NCBI GenBank assembly: GCA_036833635.1
Contig: DAITPJ010000013.1
Location: 1-30,588, forward strand
Direction of reading: 5' to 3'
From: Terrimesophilobacter sp036833635
GTDB lineage: Bacteria; Actinomycetota; Actinomycetes; Actinomycetales; Microbacteriaceae
Length of the DNA: 30,588 bases
Part shown: positions 14,572 to 22,796 of the stretch, in pieces
Layout of the letters: the number at the start of each line of letters is the position of its first letter
Position numbering within the stretch: the stretch's first letter is position 1
Notes under the pieces: generated by a model
What the model saw: the letters and a program-made list of their open reading frames with translations, nothing else
Database searches by the model: none
Told to the model about the DNA's origin: nothing
Translations under genes and position numbers: made by a program

Positions 14572-16113
14572 TCAGCAGTCGGGATCCTTCGCGGGAACCC
14601 TGCCCTCGATGAGGAAGTCGTCGACGGCGTCATTGACGCAGGAATTCGACTTGTTGTACGCCGTATGGCCCTCGCCATGGTAGGTCACGAGGTGACCGTT
14701 CTCGAGTTGGCCGGCCAGATTCACCGACCACTGGTACGGCGTCGCAGGGTCGTTCGTCGTGCCCACTACGAGGATCGGCGCGGAGCCGGCAGCAAGGATG
14801 GGCTCGCGAACGCGTGTCGCCTGGTACGGCCACTCGTTGCAGGATGTCCCCCCGTAGGACATCTGCGGGCCGAAGGTCGGAGCGATCCGCGCGAGCTCCT
14901 CCGCCTCCGCCACCAGGGTCTCCCGCGTGCTCGTCGAGACGTAGTCGAGGCAGTTGATCGCGATGAACGCCTCAGTGGAGTTGTCGCTGTAGGTGCCCGC
15001 CGGAGTGCGCCCGTAGTAGGCATCCGCGAGTTGGAACGCGTAGTCGGCGTTGCCCTGGAACACGTCGGCGAAGAGGTCGCTCAGGTACGGCCAGTTCGAC
15101 TGGCTGTAGAGCGGCAGGATGATCGCGGTGAACATCGCGTCGCTTCCCAGCATCCGGCCGTCGGATGCGCGCAGCGGGCTCGCATCGAGCCGGTCGAGCA
15201 GCGCGCGGATGCGCAGCATGGCCGCGTCGACCGACCCCCGGAACGGACACTCGGAGCTCGTGAAGCAGTCCGCGAGGTACGCCCTGGCTGCATCCTCGAA
15301 GCCCTTCGCCTGCGTCGCCGTGACGTCGAAGTCGGTCGTCGCAGGATCGATCGCCCCGTCGAGCACGAGACGACCGGTCTTCCCCGGGTAGAGGCCGGCG
15401 TAGGTCGCGCCGAGGAACGTCCCGTAGGAGTAGCCGAGATAGTTGAGCTTCGGGTCGCCGAGGATGGCACGCAACAGGTCCAGATCGCGGGCTGCGCTCA
15501 CGGTGTCGACGAAGCCGAGGAGCTCACCGGTGTGCTTGAGGCAGGCCTGGCCGAAGGCCGCGTACTCCTGCTCGGTGAAGTCGATGACGGAATCGGCGTC
15601 GCGCGGACCGGTCGGGATCGAGAACAGGAACGCGTCGAGTTCGGCCGGCTTGTCGTAGCAGGAGACCGCCGAAGACCGATTGACTCCCCGCGGGTCGAAG
15701 CCCACGATGTCGAAGCGGTCGGCGAGGCGGGCGTCGACCGCGTAGCTCAGGCTGTCGCGAATGAAGTCGTATCCCGAGCCGCCAGGCCCTCCCGGATTGA
15801 CGAGCAGCGAGCCGATGCGCGATCCGGTCGCCGTGGCGCGAATGAGCGCCAGCTCGATGGAGTCCCGCGCGGGGTCGCTCCAGTCGAGAGGGGCCTTCGC
15901 CGTCGCGCACTGGAAGGTCCCTTCGCAGGTCGACCAGGTGAGCACCTGCGAGTAGTAGGGCGCGAGGTCGGGGGCGACGTTCTCGTCGGTGGGCTGGGAG
16001 GTGCGCGCCGGTTCCGGCGGGAGAAAGGAGGTCACGCATCCGCTGAGGGGAACGATGAGGGCGACGCCCGCGGCGAGGAGGATCGTGCGGAGCGATCGAC
16101 CGCCCCTGGTCAC
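14572..16113 (-). CDS. Lipoprotein alpha/beta-hydrolase, tripeptidyl aminopeptidase-like (S33)
   Basis: This 513-residue exported hydrolase begins with a lipoprotein signal ending in the lipobox LSGC (Cys26). The fold carries the oxyanion segment NPGGPGGSG, the nucleophile Ser229 in GYSYG, Asp455 in TTNDPATPY and His483 in GEGHTAY. The arrangement and C-terminal TAP-like domain match secreted tripeptidyl aminopeptidases of Streptomyces and the Hip1/CaeA group of mycobacteria. It would act on peptides or esters at the cell surface. Its ATG overlaps the holB stop by four bases. This hydrolase commonly follows holB in actinobacteria. The natural substrate is not indicated. Confidence 0.9.
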   Translation of the reverse strand: MTRGGRSLRTILLAAGVALIVPLSGCVTSFLPPEPARTSQPTDENVAPDLAPYYSQVLTWSTCEGTFQCATAKAPLDWSDPARDSIELALIRATATGSRIGSLLVNPGGPGGSGYDFIRDSLSYAVDARLADRFDIVGFDPRGVNRSSAVSCYDKPAELDAFLFSIPTGPRDADSVIDFTEQEYAAFGQACLKHTGELLGFVDTVSAARDLDLLRAILGDPKLNYLGYSYGTFLGATYAGLYPGKTGRLVLDGAIDPATTDFDVTATQAKGFEDAARAYLADCFTSSECPFRGSVDAAMLRIRALLDRLDASPLRASDGRMLGSDAMFTAIILPLYSQSNWPYLSDLFADVFQGNADYAFQLADAYYGRTPAGTYSDNSTEAFIAINCLDYVSTSTRETLVAEAEELARIAPTFGPQMSYGGTSCNEWPYQATRVREPILAAGSAPILVVGTTNDPATPYQWSVNLAGQLENGHLVTYHGEGHTAYNKSNSCVNDAVDDFLIEGRVPAKDPDC

Positions 16114-17288
16114 CGCGATGAGCTGCGCCTTGCCGTGATGAGCATGGACTCGAGCGCAAGGGCCGGCGCGACATTGCCGTCGATACGCCGGCGCGCGGTC
16201 GCGATCCCATCGAGCGTCGCGAGGGTCTGTTCGGGCGTCGATGAGTCGGCGGACAGGCGAAGCCGGTCCGCGATCTCCAGATTGATGGGTTCGAGGTCGG
16301 CACCCAATTGCACGAGCAGGATGTCGCGGTACAACGACAGGAGGTCGACCATGATCCGGTCGAGCCCGTCGCGCAGGCTTCGCGTCGCGCGGCGTTTCTG
16401 GTCCTCCTCGAGCGACCGGAGCTGCGCACGGAGAGCCGGCGGGATCGTGCCGCCCGGCTCGACCCCGAGAGAGCGCAGCGCGCTCTCGCGCTCCTCGGCG
16501 TCGCGTTCCTCTGTGATCGCCCTGGCGTCCTCCGCAGCCGTCTCGAGCAGTCTGCCCGCCGCGATCACGGCATCCGAAACGGTGCGGATGCCGAGGGCAG
16601 TCTCGAGAGTCTCCTCACGACGCGCACGCGCGCCCTCGTTGGTTGCGAGCCGGTGCGCCATGCCGATGTGGCTCTGGGCCTCCCGCGCCGCCCGCGTGGC
16701 GAGGGCGAGGTCGACGCCGTCGCGCCGCGAGATGAGCTCGGCGACATCCGAAACCGGTGGTACGCGGAGCCGAACGCTGCGCACCCGCGACCGCACGGTG
16801 GGAATCAGGTCGGCCTCGCTCGGCGCGCACAGGATCCAGACCGTGCGTGGCGGCGGCTCCTCGAGCGCCTTGAGCAGCACGTTAGAGGTGCGCTCGGTCA
16901 TCCGGTCGGCGTCCTCGATGACCATGACGCGGTACCGGCTGACCGACGGCGAGAATTGGGAGCTCGTGACGAGGGCGCGTACTTCGTCGATCGAGATGAT
17001 GACGCGCTCGGTGCTCAGCACCCCGAGATCCGGATGCGTCCGCGCCTCCACCTGGCGCCGTGTCGCCTCGTCTCCCGCGGGGTCGCCGGGGCTCAGAAGC
17101 GCCGTCGCGAAGGCGAAGGCGAGGTTGGAGCGACCGGAGCCGGGAGGCCCCGTGATGAGCCAGGAGTGGGTCATCGATTCCCCGTCGCCCTCTGGCGCGC
17201 CACCGGGTGCAGGCGTGGGAGCGGTTGCCGCAGCGCGGAAGATCGCGATGGCCTCGGACTGGCCGGTCAGCTCGTCCCACAGTGACAT
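16110..17288 (-). CDS. holB: DNA polymerase III subunit delta-prime
   Basis: This 392-residue AAA+ clamp-loader subunit begins MSLWDELTGQ. Its P-loop-like GPPGSGRS has Arg in place of the usual Lys, as expected for a subunit that does not hydrolyse ATP. The sensor region VMVIEDADRMTERTSNVLLKALEEPP is strongly conserved. The motif that is SRC in most clamp loaders reads SRV here. The zinc-binding cysteines of the E. coli protein are missing. A second ATG four codons upstream (17300) is possible; neither has a clear ribosome site, and 17288 fits the family start better. It follows tmk by about 20 bases. Confidence 0.9.
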   Translation of the reverse strand: MSLWDELTGQSEAIAIFRAAATAPTPAPGGAPEGDGESMTHSWLITGPPGSGRSNLAFAFATALLSPGDPAGDEATRRQVEARTHPDLGVLSTERVIISIDEVRALVTSSQFSPSVSRYRVMVIEDADRMTERTSNVLLKALEEPPPRTVWILCAPSEADLIPTVRSRVRSVRLRVPPVSDVAELISRRDGVDLALATRAAREAQSHIGMAHRLATNEGARARREETLETALGIRTVSDAVIAAGRLLETAAEDARAITEERDAEERESALRSLGVEPGGTIPPALRAQLRSLEEDQKRRATRSLRDGLDRIMVDLLSLYRDILLVQLGADLEPINLEIADRLRLSADSSTPEQTLATLDGIATARRRIDGNVAPALALESMLITARRSSSR

Positions 17289-17308
17289 AGCGCCAAGCAT
17301 AGAGAGTG

Positions 17309-17929
17309 TCAGGGCAGCAAGGCTGAGACGCGGTTGCGGATGTCCGCGGCGATCGAGTCGACGGCATCCGTCGCGTCGATCACGAGGAAGCGCTCGGGTT
17401 CATCGGCGGCGAGTTCGAGGTACGCGGCGCGAACGCTCGCGTGGAATTCTCGCTCCTCCGCCTCCAGACGGTCATACCTGGTCCGCGCGGCGTCGAGGCG
17501 GCCGCGGCCGACCTCCTCGTCGAGATCGAGCAGCACCGTGAGGTCCGGGAGAAGATCCTCGACTGCCCACAGTGAGATGCTGCGCACCTGCGCAGCGCCA
17601 AGCCCGCGAGCGACGCCCTGGTAGGCGACGGACGAGTCGAGGAAGCGGTCCTGCACGACGATGTCGCCGTGCTCGATCGCAGGGCGCACCTTCGTCGCGA
17701 TGTGGTGGGCACGGTCGGCCGCATAGATGAGCGCCTCCGCGCGCGGCGCGATGTGGCCCTTGCTGTGCAGCACGATCTCCCGAAGCTCCTCGCCCAGCGG
17801 CGTTCCGCCTGGCTCTCTCGTCGTCACGACCGTGCGCCCCTGCCTCTCGAGCCAGTCGACGAGAAGCGCCGCCTGGGTCGACTTGCCGGAGCCGTCGCCG
17901 CCTTCGAACGTGATGAAGAGGCCCGCCAT
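17309..17929 (-). CDS. tmk: Thymidylate kinase
   Basis: This 206-residue kinase phosphorylates dTMP to dTDP for DNA synthesis. It has the P-loop GGDGSGKS (residues 10-17), the TTREPGGTPLGE segment, the DR motif in VVQDRFLDSSVAYQG and the lid-type segment with several arginines in VGRGRLDAARTRYD. Length and motifs are normal. Its ATG lies two bases after the topA stop, so the two are almost certainly co-transcribed, and holB follows. The grouping topA-tmk-holB is common in actinobacteria. Confidence 0.96.
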   Translation of the reverse strand: MAGLFITFEGGDGSGKSTQAALLVDWLERQGRTVVTTREPGGTPLGEELREIVLHSKGHIAPRAEALIYAADRAHHIATKVRPAIEHGDIVVQDRFLDSSVAYQGVARGLGAAQVRSISLWAVEDLLPDLTVLLDLDEEVGRGRLDAARTRYDRLEAEEREFHASVRAAYLELAADEPERFLVIDATDAVDSIAADIRNRVSALLP

Positions 17930-17931
17930 GG

Positions 17932-20748
17932 CTACTTCTTCGCCGACGGCTTCTGTGCTGACTTCTTCTTCGCTGACGGCTTCCTGGCTGCCGGCTTGCG
18001 CCCAGCCGCCTTGGCCTTGGGCTTGGCCGGCCCCTTGGCGCGCTTGTCGGCGAGCAGCTGCACCGCGCGCTCGAAGTCGATCTCCTCGACGGTCTCGCCG
18101 CGCGGGATGGTGGCGTTCGTCACGCCGTCGGTCACATAGGGGCCGAATCGACCGTCCTTGACCTTGATCGGCTTTCCGCTCTCCGGATCGGCATCGAACT
18201 CCTTGAGGGCGCTCGACGGCCGCTTCGCCCCGTACTTTGGCTGGGCGAAGATCTCGAGGGCGCCGGCGAGGTCCAGGTCGAAGATCTGCTCCTCGCTCGT
18301 GAGCGAGCGCGAGTCGGTTCCCTTCCTGAGGTAGGGCCCGAACTTGCCGTTCTGCGCAGTGATGTCCTCGCCGGTCTCGGGGTCCTGGCCGATCACGCGA
18401 GGCAGGTCGAGGAGACGCAGCGCGGTCTGCAGGTCGATCGTCGCTAGATCCATCGAGGCGAAGAGGGATGCGGTGCGGGGCTTGGGCGCGGCGGACTTCT
18501 TTTTCGCGGGCTTCTTCTTTGGCTTGGCCCCTTCTCGGGTCGAGCTTGTCGAGACCTCGCCTGTCAGCGGGTCGGCGGTCTCGACCGGAGAGGATGGGCC
18601 GGCGGTCTCGACAGGCTCGACCGGAGAGACTGCGACGGGCTCCGGCTCGAGCTCCGTGATGTACGGGCCGTAGCGACCGTTCTTCGCAACGATCTCCTTG
18701 CCCGTCGCCGGGTTGATGCCGATGACCCGGTCGACGACGACGGGAGCGTCGATGAGCTCACGCGCCCTCTCGATCGTGAGCTCGTCGGGGGCGAGGCCAT
18801 CCGGAATGTTGACGCGCCGTGGCTTGGCCTCGTCGGCGGCATCCGGGTTGGTGACCTCGAGATAGGGGCCGTACTTGCCGATCCGCAGGGTCACCTGGTC
18901 ATCGAGCGGGATCGAATTGACCGACTTGGCGTCGATCTCCCCCAGGTTGTCGATGACGTTGCGAAGACCGCGGTACTTGGCGCCGCCGAAATAGAAACTC
19001 GTGAGCCAGTCGACGCGCTTCTCCCGGCCATCGGCGATGCGGTCGAGGTCACTCTCCATGGCGGCCGTGAAGTCGTATTGCACGAGCTCGGTGAAGTAGT
19101 CCTCAAGGAGGCGCACTACCGAGAACGCGATCCAGTTCGGCACGAGCGCGGTGCCGCGTGGCGTCACATACCCGCGATCGATGATCGTCGAGATGATCGA
19201 CGTGAAGGTGGATGGCCGCCCGATACCGAGCTCCTCGAGGGTCTTGATGAGGCTCGCCTCGGTGTAGCGCGGGGGCGGTGAGGTCTCGTGGCCTTTCGCT
19301 TCGAGCTCGGCGAGCTCGAGCACCTGTCCCTCGGTGAGCGGGGGGAGTTTGGCGTCGGCGGGCTCTGCGAGCGCGTTGCGCTCCTCGTCCCGACTCTCCT
19401 CGTAGGCGGCGAGGAACCCGCGGAAGGTGATGACCGTCCCGCTCGCGACGAATTCGGCGAGTGCCTCGATGGTCCTCGCGGCGATCGTGACGGTCGCGGT
19501 CGACCCGCGCGCATCCGCCATCTGGGAGGCGACCGTGCGCTTCCAGATGAGGTCGTAGAGCTTCCAGTCGTTGCCGCGGAGTGTTCCCTCGAGCTGGCCT
19601 GGGGTGCGGAAGGCATCTCCGGATGGCCGGATCGCCTCGTGCGCCTCCTGGGCGTTCTTGGCTCTGCCGCTGTAGACGCGCGGCTTCTCCGGAACGCTGT
19701 CTGCGCCGTAGAGCGCGGAGGCCTGGCTGCGCGCCGCCGTGATCGCCTGCTGCGAAAGAGCGGGGGAATCCGTGCGCATGTAGGTGATGTAGCCGTTCTC
19801 GTAGAGGCCCTGGGCGATGCTCATCGTCTGACGAGCCGAGAACCGGAGCTTGCGCGCCGCCTCCTGCTGCAGGGTCGACGTCGTGAACGGCGCGGCCGGG
19901 CGGCGGGTGTATGGCTTCGCCTCGACCGAGGCGACGGTGAACGTCGTCGACGGTGCCCGAAGTGCGGTCGCGAGTGCCTCCGCTGCACTCTCGTCGAGGG
20001 CGACGGCACCGCCCTTGAGCGCACCGAGGTCGTCGAAGTCGCGGCCCGTCGCGATACGCCCACCGTCGAGGCGCACGAGGCGCGATTCGAACGACTCGAC
20101 CGACGACTGCGGGGTGAGCCGGGCGAGGAGGTCCCAGTATGCGGCGCTCACGAAGGCGAGCCGCTCCCGCTCGCGGTCGACGACGAGCCTCGTCGCCGCC
20201 GACTGCACGCGGCCGGCGGAGAGGCCGGGTCCCACCTTGCGCCACAGCACAGGAGAGATCTCGTAGCCGTAGAGCCGATCGAGGATGCGGCGGGTCTCCT
20301 GCGCGTCGACGAGCGCGGTGTCGATGTCACGGGTGTTGTCGCGGGCGTGCTCGATGGCCTCTTTGGTTATCTCGTGGAAGACCATGCGCTTCACGGGAAC
20401 CTTGGGGTTCAGTACCTGCAGGAGGTGCCAGGCGATCGCCTCGCCCTCCCGGTCCTCATCAGTTGCGAGGTAGAGCTCGTCGGCATCCTTGAGGGCGCGC
20501 TTGAGGTCGGCGACCGTCTTGCGCTTCTGCTCCGACACGACGTAGTACGGCTCGAAGCCGTTCTCGACGTCGACGGAGAACTTGCCGAGGGAGCCCTTCT
20601 TGAGCTCCGGCGGGAGGTTCTTCGGCTCGATGAGATCGCGGATGTGACCGACCGATGCCTGCACCTCATAACCGTCGCCCAGGTACTGGGCGATGGTCCT
20701 GGCCTTCGCCGGTGATTCGACGATGACCAATTTCTTCGTGCCGGGCAC
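17932..20748 (-). CDS. topA: DNA topoisomerase I (type IA)
   Basis: This 938-residue enzyme relaxes negative supercoils. The TOPRIM domain starts with LVIVESPAKARTI and includes the acidic DEDREGE (97-103). The catalytic Tyr323 lies in GYITYMRTDSPALS, and SAGRVQSAATRL is the usual cap segment. Zinc fingers are absent, as in other actinobacteria, and are replaced by topoisomerase C-terminal repeats (FGPYL/YGPYI units) and a Lys/Ala-rich tail. Residues about 705-738, between two of those units, are encoded by an interspersed genomic repeat (18533-18628). The GTG start at 20748 has a GAGGAG ribosome site. Confidence 0.96.
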   Translation of the reverse strand: MPGTKKLVIVESPAKARTIAQYLGDGYEVQASVGHIRDLIEPKNLPPELKKGSLGKFSVDVENGFEPYYVVSEQKRKTVADLKRALKDADELYLATDEDREGEAIAWHLLQVLNPKVPVKRMVFHEITKEAIEHARDNTRDIDTALVDAQETRRILDRLYGYEISPVLWRKVGPGLSAGRVQSAATRLVVDRERERLAFVSAAYWDLLARLTPQSSVESFESRLVRLDGGRIATGRDFDDLGALKGGAVALDESAAEALATALRAPSTTFTVASVEAKPYTRRPAAPFTTSTLQQEAARKLRFSARQTMSIAQGLYENGYITYMRTDSPALSQQAITAARSQASALYGADSVPEKPRVYSGRAKNAQEAHEAIRPSGDAFRTPGQLEGTLRGNDWKLYDLIWKRTVASQMADARGSTATVTIAARTIEALAEFVASGTVITFRGFLAAYEESRDEERNALAEPADAKLPPLTEGQVLELAELEAKGHETSPPPRYTEASLIKTLEELGIGRPSTFTSIISTIIDRGYVTPRGTALVPNWIAFSVVRLLEDYFTELVQYDFTAAMESDLDRIADGREKRVDWLTSFYFGGAKYRGLRNVIDNLGEIDAKSVNSIPLDDQVTLRIGKYGPYLEVTNPDAADEAKPRRVNIPDGLAPDELTIERARELIDAPVVVDRVIGINPATGKEIVAKNGRYGPYITELEPEPVAVSPVEPVETAGPSSPVETADPLTGEVSTSSTREGAKPKKKPAKKKSAAPKPRTASLFASMDLATIDLQTALRLLDLPRVIGQDPETGEDITAQNGKFGPYLRKGTDSRSLTSEEQIFDLDLAGALEIFAQPKYGAKRPSSALKEFDADPESGKPIKVKDGRFGPYVTDGVTNATIPRGETVEEIDFERAVQLLADKRAKGPAKPKAKAAGRKPAARKPSAKKKSAQKPSAKK
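18533..18628. repeat. Short-form repeat cluster inside topA
   Basis: Within topA there are copies of a short relative of the REP-like unit: GGTCGAGCTTGTCGAGACC at the left, a GGTCTCGACCGG fragment in the middle and GGTCTCGACAGGCTCGACC at the right, the last being inverted. The left copy, with its TCTCG prefix, matches 30536-30559 at 23 of 24 positions. The element is read in frame as a Pro/Val/Glu/Thr-rich stretch that interrupts the basic C-terminal region. Confidence 0.85.
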
Positions 20749-20824
20749 GCGACTCCTCAGGGTTCAGGTACTGCAACAGGGGACACCCTACACACAGAAT
20801 CAGCGCGCGCTCGGATTCCCGGCA

Positions 20825-21172
20825 TCATCCCTGTGAGTCCGGAGGCCCCGCCGTAGCGGTGGCCGAGACCGGGATTCCGAGAACGGCGACACTGACCCTC
20901 ACGGTCACAATAACCCCATCGGCCTGACATTCCGTCACTAAGGCGCCATTCGCGTCGGCGACCGATGCCGCCGTCGCGCACGGAGATCCGGGGGCGATTC
21001 CGATCGCGACATCCGCACCGGCGAGCGCTGCGGCATCCGCTGCCGCCGCCACCCGCGACTTCGCGCCGACCACGCTATAGAGAGGTACGAGCAGTGCGAC
21101 CATCGAGACGACAACGCCGACGAGTGCGAGACCGAGGACCGACCCTGCACCGCGATCGTCGCGCACCTTCAT
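20825..21172 (-). CDS. TadG-like / Rv3654c-family pilus-associated membrane protein
   Basis: This 115-residue protein has a charged start (MKVRDDRG), then a single hydrophobic segment GAGSVLGLALVGVVVSMVALLVPLYSVV, then a region rich in Ala with VAAAADAAALAGADVA, typical of Tad-associated Rv3654c-like proteins. These are thought to be processed or assembled by the Tad secretion apparatus. The ATG at 21172 overlaps the TadE stop by four bases, which fits an operon. The open frame extends 31 codons further upstream but overlaps TadE. The last gene of the Tad operon, it is followed by topA after 76 bases. Confidence 0.8.
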   Translation of the reverse strand: MKVRDDRGAGSVLGLALVGVVVSMVALLVPLYSVVGAKSRVAAAADAAALAGADVAIGIAPGSPCATAASVADANGALVTECQADGVIVTVRVSVAVLGIPVSATATAGPPDSQG

Positions 21173-21561
21173 CCTCCACCGGCGAGCGCGCAGCCGGACG
21201 CCGAGACGTCGATCGAGCCGAGAACGCCCGCGAGCAGCGCGCCAGGTGCCGTCACGGTCGCGCACACCAGGTTGCCGCGCCGATCGATTCTCGCCGTCGC
21301 CCCGTCGACGAGTGCCGCCGCATCGAACGACCCGCCGCGCGCGGCGCTCCGTGCAGCCTGGGCAGCGGCATCCTGGACCATGAGCCGAAGCGTGGACAAC
21401 TGGAGTGCGCCAAGGCAGAGGGCGAGCACGAGCATGACGGCCGGCACGACCGCGGCGAACTCGGCGGTGACACTCCCCGACTCGCGGCGGTCACTGCGCC
21501 ATGCCTCGCCTTGTCTCGTCGGTCGGAGCCGACCTGGCTCACCCGCCGAACGTGAGCGCAC
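21169..21561 (-). CDS. TadE-like pilus assembly protein
   Basis: This small protein has the TadE signature GSVTAEFAAVVPAVMLVLALCLGALQLS, a prepilin-like helix with Glu at position +5 after Gly, followed by an Arg/Ala-rich extracellular region. Such proteins are minor pseudopilins of Tad/Flp systems. The start is uncertain. The only plausible one near the helix is GTG at 21561, which lies 23 bases inside the end of the pilin gene. The frame extends upstream to 21630 without support. The 3' end overlaps the TadG-like gene in an ATGA junction. Confidence 0.75.
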   Translation of the reverse strand: MRSRSAGEPGRLRPTRQGEAWRSDRRESGSVTAEFAAVVPAVMLVLALCLGALQLSTLRLMVQDAAAQAARSAARGGSFDAAALVDGATARIDRRGNLVCATVTAPGALLAGVLGSIDVSASGCALAGGG

Positions 21562-21718
21562 GCTGGACGAGATCGAAGAGGATGCCGCGCACCTCGTCAC
21601 TGCGCAGTATCGCGACGAGCAGCCCTGCAAAGGCTACGGCGGCCATCGTCACGATGGCGTATTCCGCAGTGGACGCGCCGTGCTCCGAAGCGAGCCGACG
21701 CCGAATTCCCTTGATCAT
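21539..21718 (-). CDS. DUF4244 small Flp-type pilin
   Basis: This 59-residue protein is short but well supported. Its ATG at 21718 follows a perfect AGGAGG ribosome site, and it reads MIKGIRRRLASEHG, then ASTAEYAIVTMAAVAFAGLL. The sequence has a short basic leader, a Gly at the -1 position, Glu at +5 and Tyr at +6, then a hydrophobic helix, exactly the Flp prepilin pattern. It corresponds to the DUF4244 protein (Rv3656c type) of actinobacterial Tad loci, the probable major pilin subunit. No prepilin peptidase gene is in the window, so cleavage is inferred from the motif. Confidence 0.88.
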   Translation of the reverse strand: MIKGIRRRLASEHGASTAEYAIVTMAAVAFAGLLVAILRSDEVRGILFDLVQRALTFGG

Positions 21719-21800
21719 GGTTCCTCCTGTTCGTGGTCGGCCCAGTGTGAGCCCGCACCTCGCCGCGACCGGATGCCCGGATGCAGATCCGGGGACTGCC

Positions 21801-22796
21801 TCAGAACGGCCCGGCTGTTGACGAGAGGACGGCGATCATGAGCGGTGCGACGCCGAGGAGCAGGAAGGCGGGGAGGACGCAGACTCCGAGCGGAATCATG
21901 AGCGTGACGGAGAGCGACGCTGCCTTCCTTCTCGCCGCACTCCTGGCGATCCGGCGGGACTGCTCCGCCTCGCTTCTGAGGAGCAGCCCCGCCGGCACGC
22001 CGGCACGCCGCGAGAGTTCGAGCACTCCCTCCTCTCCGCCGCCGGTCGGCAGCCCGCAGCGCTCGAGTGCCGTGCCGACAGCACGACGTGCGCGGTCGAG
22101 GGACGCACCACCCGCGACGGCGACCGCGAGGAGCTCGAGCGACAGCCCGGGCGTCGGATCGCTCGGTGTCGCCCCCCGAAGCAAGCGACGATTCCAGGCT
22201 CGCGAGGCGAGCATGAGCGTGACGCCGGCGACGAGGCACAGCGCACCGGGGACGGTCCCGAACAGGGTGCCGAGGGTGTCGAACCCGAGGCCGAGGCCGA
22301 AGAGCACTCCCACAAGGGGCAGCGCGACGACGAACTTCGCCGTGGCGGCCGGGCCCGCGAGAGCGACCTCGATCTCACGCTGCGTCTCGGCCAGGTCCCG
22401 GAGGGAGTCGGCGAAGCCCCGCAGGCTGGGGGCGAGCGGAGCGCCGGCATCCGCGGCCACGACCCATGCCGCCGCGAGACCTCGCCACGCGGCGCTGTGC
22501 TGCCGCAGGCCAGCGCCGCGCGCCGGCATGGGATGGGAGGCCGTCGCCGAGAGGATGGCCTCCGCGATCGGCACGCTGTCCGCAAGCGCCGCGACCGCGC
22601 CGACGACGTGCCTGGTCATTCCGTGGCCCTCTCCCGTGACCGGGCGCGCGCCGGCGCCTCCGGCCCCTGCCACCTCGGTCTGGAACGACTCCGCAAGATA
22701 GGTCCACGCCGACACGGGCGCGACGCCGGCGGCAAGCAGCACGGACAGCCGCTGCACGATTGTCGCGACGGCATCCAGGCTCTCCTTCTCAGCCAA
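21801..22796 (-). CDS. Fused TadB-TadC type II secretion F-domain membrane protein
   Basis: This 331-residue protein contains two type II secretion F-like halves. The first (to about residue 200) has the cytoplasmic helical part LRGFADSLRDLAETQREIEVALAGPAATAKFVVALP followed by two hydrophobic helices. The second has GLSLELLAVAVAGGASLDRARRAV, EAEQSRRIARSAARRKAASLSV and two terminal helices. In M. tuberculosis the equivalents are separate proteins (Rv3658c and Rv3657c). The start is TTG at 22796, eight bases inside the tadA end, preceded by the very strong GGAGGTGATC. It forms the inner-membrane platform of the pilus machine. Confidence 0.82.
   Translation of the reverse strand: MAEKESLDAVATIVQRLSVLLAAGVAPVSAWTYLAESFQTEVAGAGGAGARPVTGEGHGMTRHVVGAVAALADSVPIAEAILSATASHPMPARGAGLRQHSAAWRGLAAAWVVAADAGAPLAPSLRGFADSLRDLAETQREIEVALAGPAATAKFVVALPLVGVLFGLGLGFDTLGTLFGTVPGALCLVAGVTLMLASRAWNRRLLRGATPSDPTPGLSLELLAVAVAGGASLDRARRAVGTALERCGLPTGGGEEGVLELSRRAGVPAGLLLRSEAEQSRRIARSAARRKAASLSVTLMIPLGVCVLPAFLLLGVAPLMIAVLSSTAGPF

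Noticed and set aside
14473..17541. A 1022-codon open frame on the plus strand
   Set aside because: It is antisense to the hydrolase and holB genes, rich in Arg/Gly/Ala with no recognisable motif; such frames are common in GC-rich DNA.
19288..20715. A 475-codon plus-strand open frame
   Set aside because: It is a shadow of topA, which has all type IA topoisomerase motifs on the other strand.
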